A stretch of 64,000 bases of DNA from Dyadobacter luteus (GTDB lineage: Bacteria > Bacteroidota > Bacteroidia > Cytophagales > Spirosomataceae), in the NCBI RefSeq assembly GCF_003383615.1, contig NZ_QNUL01000005.1:248001-312000 (forward strand), read 5' to 3'. How positions within the stretch are numbered: the first letter of the stretch is position 1; each line of letters opens with the position of its first letter. The notes below the pieces were generated by a model. That model was not told the DNA's origin, ran no database searches, and was given only the letters and a program-made list of their open reading frames with translations. Position numbers and translations under genes: made by a program. Positions 61,751 to 64,000 of the stretch are shown here, one piece after another.

Positions 61751-64000
61751 TCAGGAGCGGGTGTATTTTAAAATCACCTCCAGAAGTCGGTCCGGGGCGA
61801 AAGGTTTCAGAACAATATCATTGATGCCAATACTAATGATATGCTCCTCGGCATTAAGCGCCAGGCTTGCAGTGAGGGCAACAATAGGTACTGTTTCGCC
61901 CCTGGAACGCAAAGTCCGGGTGGCTTCATAACCATCCATCACCGGCATGTGCATGTCCATAAGCACAATGTTGTGCGAACTTGTTAACAAATTCAATGCC
62001 TCCTGGCCATTTTTGGCGATATCGAAAGAGGCTCCCCATCGTGTCAGGAAATTACGCAGAACTAAAATGTTCATGGCATTATCCTCCACAACAAGAATTT
62101 TAATTCCTGCAAGCGGCGATTTTAAAGAAGGCTCAGGTAATACTTCCGTTTTTTTATCTTCAAGTATCTGGAATTTTTGAACAAAACTGAATACAGACCC
62201 TTTGCCAGGCTCGCTTTCCAGCTCCAGATTAATTCCCTGTAATTCAAGAATTTTCTTACTGATGGATAATCCTAAGCCAGTGCCGCTGAATCCACGGGAT
62301 GAGGAAGAATCGGCTTGTGTGAAACGGTCAAAAATAATCTTTTGTTTCTCAGGAGCTATACCTATTCCGGTATCCTCAATAGCTATCTTTAATGTTATCT
62401 CATCGGCACTTCTGTTCAGCTTTTGAACAGAGAGTTTCACATGACCTTCATTGGTAAATTTAATTGCATTGTGGACAAGATTACCAATGATCTGGGCTGT
62501 GCGGGTTTTATCGCCCAGTACCTGTTGAGGTAAGTCTTCGTCGAGCTCCAGAATAAACTTGATTTTATCAGTATTAGCAGCGGCCTGATAGCCTGATATG
62601 ATATTTCTTGTGATGATTTTCAAATCAATAGGTTCCATCAGGAAACGTATTTTTCCGGCCTCTATGGTGCTGAAATCCAGTACATCGTTAACAATATTTA
62701 AAAGATTGTTGGCTGAAAAAAGCAGTACATCAAGTTGTTCTTTCTGGTCGTCTCTCGGGTTGTCGCGGATCATCAGGTGGGTCATGCCGATCACAGAATT
62801 GAGCGGTGTACGGATTTCGTGACTCATGGTGCTTAAAAACTCGCCTTTGGTTTTTAATCCGAGCTCCGCATCTTCTTTTGCTTTTTTTAAGGTAAAGGCA
62901 AACCTGAACGTAAGAATAAGAGATTGACAGAAGAAAAAGGTTACGTAACCTGTAAAAAGTATAAAAGGAAAAGGCGTAGCAATACCGTAGTATTCCAAGA
63001 TAACGCAAATGATAATGATAAAGATGGCCGCTGAACTGATCAGTGCGTATTGGGCTCCGGTTCTTTTGTTACGATATGCCCGCCAATAGATGACAACGGC
63101 AAATGCAATATAGATGAGTACCAGAAAAATAAAGGGATCAATTAGTCTGGTGAAAAGAATAGGAGGAGAGATTGCCGTGATCAATGCAAATGCAAAGCAT
63201 ATACCAGCCATTCCTAATAAGATTTTTTGCGGCGCGTCTTCCGGGTAGAGATATCGTGTGTACAGTGCAAACATGGCAACGGCCAGAAATAGCGAAAGGT
63301 ATTCCAGATGGATGGAAATGGTCCAGCTGATATCTGGTAAAATGGCTTGTAAACTATATTTACCTGCTCCGACGATCCTATAACTGTAGAAAATACAGAA
63401 CAGGGCAAAATAGAGAATGGATTTATCATGACTTCCAAACAAGTACAGGCCCAGAAAGAAAAAGCCACCCATAATGATGCAGCCTGTGAGAAAATAGTCA
63501 AACGCCTGATCCAACTGATTTTGCTTTTGCAGAATGTTGTGGCTGCCAATCCTGATTTCTTTTGAAATGCCTCCTTTGAGATGGTGAAAGTTAGCTACCT
63601 GCAGCGTGATATGCAGCGTATCTTCATGTGAGTGAAGAGGTACCACTTGCGTTGACCAATAAGGCTTAGTAGTTTCTTTGTCTATGCCGGGCGAACCGTT
63701 TGAAACTGTTTTTTCGCCGTTGACAAAAAGTGTATACGCACAGTACATTTCGGGTACTTCCAGTGACAGCCTGGGCCGCTTGTCGGGTAACAATATAGTC
63801 AGTTTGTATGTGGCATATCCCTGTGACGAAATTTCACTTTGCTTCCAAAGCAGGTTGTGCCAGAGTTCCGGAAAGGAAGTGTATTCGAAATAGGGTTCAG
63901 GGGCTTCGGGCGGCAGAAGCGTATTCCAGAAAAATTTCCATTTTCCGTTGAGCGTTACAACTTCATGATTGAAATCAGTCTGGCGCAGATCGACGGAGCC
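61751..64000 (-). CDS. Hybrid histidine kinase with 7TM-DISM sensor, 5' end beyond the window
   Basis: The reading frame is open without interruption to the right edge, so the gene is cut by the window and its true start lies beyond 64000. About 749 residues are visible. In order they are: a 7TM-DISM extracellular beta-sandwich (GSVDLRQTDFNHEVV to about residue 160); seven transmembrane helices; HisKA with the phospho-accepting His in FLSTMSHEIRTP (codon 62819-62821); an HATPase domain (HNAIKFTNEG, EDTGIGIA, GTGLGLS); and a receiver domain with phospho-Asp in VLMDMHMPVMDG (codon 61955-61957). A TTG at 63793 could be mistaken for a start. The signal sensed is unknown. It may act with an unlinked response regulator. 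Confidence 0.92.
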   Translation of the reverse strand, partial: GSVDLRQTDFNHEVVTLNGKWKFFWNTLLPPEAPEPYFEYTSFPELWHNLLWKQSEISSQGYATYKLTILLPDKRPRLSLEVPEMYCAYTLFVNGEKTVSNGSPGIDKETTKPYWSTQVVPLHSHEDTLHITLQVANFHHLKGGISKEIRIGSHNILQKQNQLDQAFDYFLTGCIIMGGFFFLGLYLFGSHDKSILYFALFCIFYSYRIVGAGKYSLQAILPDISWTISIHLEYLSLFLAVAMFALYTRYLYPEDAPQKILLGMAGICFAFALITAISPPILFTRLIDPFIFLVLIYIAFAVVIYWRAYRNKRTGAQYALISSAAIFIIIICVILEYYGIATPFPFILFTGYVTFFFCQSLILTFRFAFTLKKAKEDAELGLKTKGEFLSTMSHEIRTPLNSVIGMTHLMIRDNPRDDQKEQLDVLLFSANNLLNIVNDVLDFSTIEAGKIRFLMEPIDLKIITRNIISGYQAAANTDKIKFILELDEDLPQQVLGDKTRTAQIIGNLVHNAIKFTNEGHVKLSVQKLNRSADEITLKIAIEDTGIGIAPEKQKIIFDRFTQADSSSSRGFSGTGLGLSISKKILELQGINLELESEPGKGSVFSFVQKFQILEDKKTEVLPEPSLKSPLAGIKILVVEDNAMNILVLRNFLTRWGASFDIAKNGQEALNLLTSSHNIVLMDMHMPVMDGYEATRTLRSRGETVPIVALTASLALNAEEHIISIGINDIVLKPFAPDRLLEVILKYTRS

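Noticed and set aside
63794..64000. Taking TTG at 63793 as the start of the hybrid kinase.
   Set aside because: The frame stays open through the right edge and the upstream residues continue the 7TM-DISM extracellular domain, so the gene is truncated by the window.

Overview
The window is chromosomal DNA of a Bacteroidota bacterium, most likely Cytophagales (a Spirosomaceae or Dyadobacter-like lineage; this placement is inference). The evidence is a carboxypeptidase-like N-domain on a TonB receptor, a type IX secretion (T9SS) C-terminal sorting domain, the DUF1800/DUF1501 pair, DUF1080 and DUF4838 proteins, SLBB-rich polysaccharide export, and promoters that fit the Bacteroidota pattern TTTG-N19/21-TAnnTTTG. 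No transposase, integrase, phage gene or CRISPR array was seen.

Layout. 1-11 kb is mixed metabolism: an IlvD/Edd sugar-acid dehydratase, a class A beta-lactamase-like serine hydrolase, a metal-homeostasis cluster (MerC-like membrane protein, Fur/Zur-type regulator, lipoprotein and TonB-dependent receptor), a conserved membrane protein, a Tat-exported beta-propeller, a PfkB kinase and an SDR oxidoreductase. 11-15.5 kb is the protein-quality locus tig, clpP, clpX, with a small XRE regulator inserted on the opposite strand. 15.6-23.6 kb holds three tRNA genes, a Rel/Spo (p)ppGpp enzyme, a second Fur-family regulator, purA and an SNF2 helicase. 23.9-30.2 kb carries a TerC membrane protein followed closely by a very large SF1 helicase whose C-terminus looks like a decayed Vsr-type nuclease, then DUF1080 and HIT proteins.

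30.2-58.8 kb is one large exopolysaccharide/capsule locus. The main minus-strand run starts at the export protein (Wza/SLBB) and chain-length protein (Wzz). It continues through four genes that together predict synthesis of a UDP-2,3-diacetamido-2,3-dideoxy-glucuronate sugar (6-dehydrogenase, aminotransferase, N-acetyltransferase, 3-dehydrogenase). Then come a Wzx flippase, glycosyltransferases, an EpsG-type polymerase, an epimerase, a DUF4838 protein and a hexapeptide acetyltransferase. The far end has a phosphoglycosyl transferase and three tandem Wzi-like outer-membrane barrels. A plus-strand trio (T9SS-sorted protein, DUF1800, DUF1501) lies inside this locus.

58.9-64 kb contains aspS, a lipoprotein beta-propeller and a hybrid histidine kinase with a 7TM-DISM sensor, whose start lies beyond the right edge of the window.

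The points most worth following are: the shared 17-bp palindrome overlapping the -33 element of the MerC and TonB-receptor promoters, offset by about one helical turn; the T9SS-DUF1800-DUF1501 module inside the polysaccharide locus; the three tandem Wzi paralogues; and the TerC plus degenerate-nuclease helicase pair.
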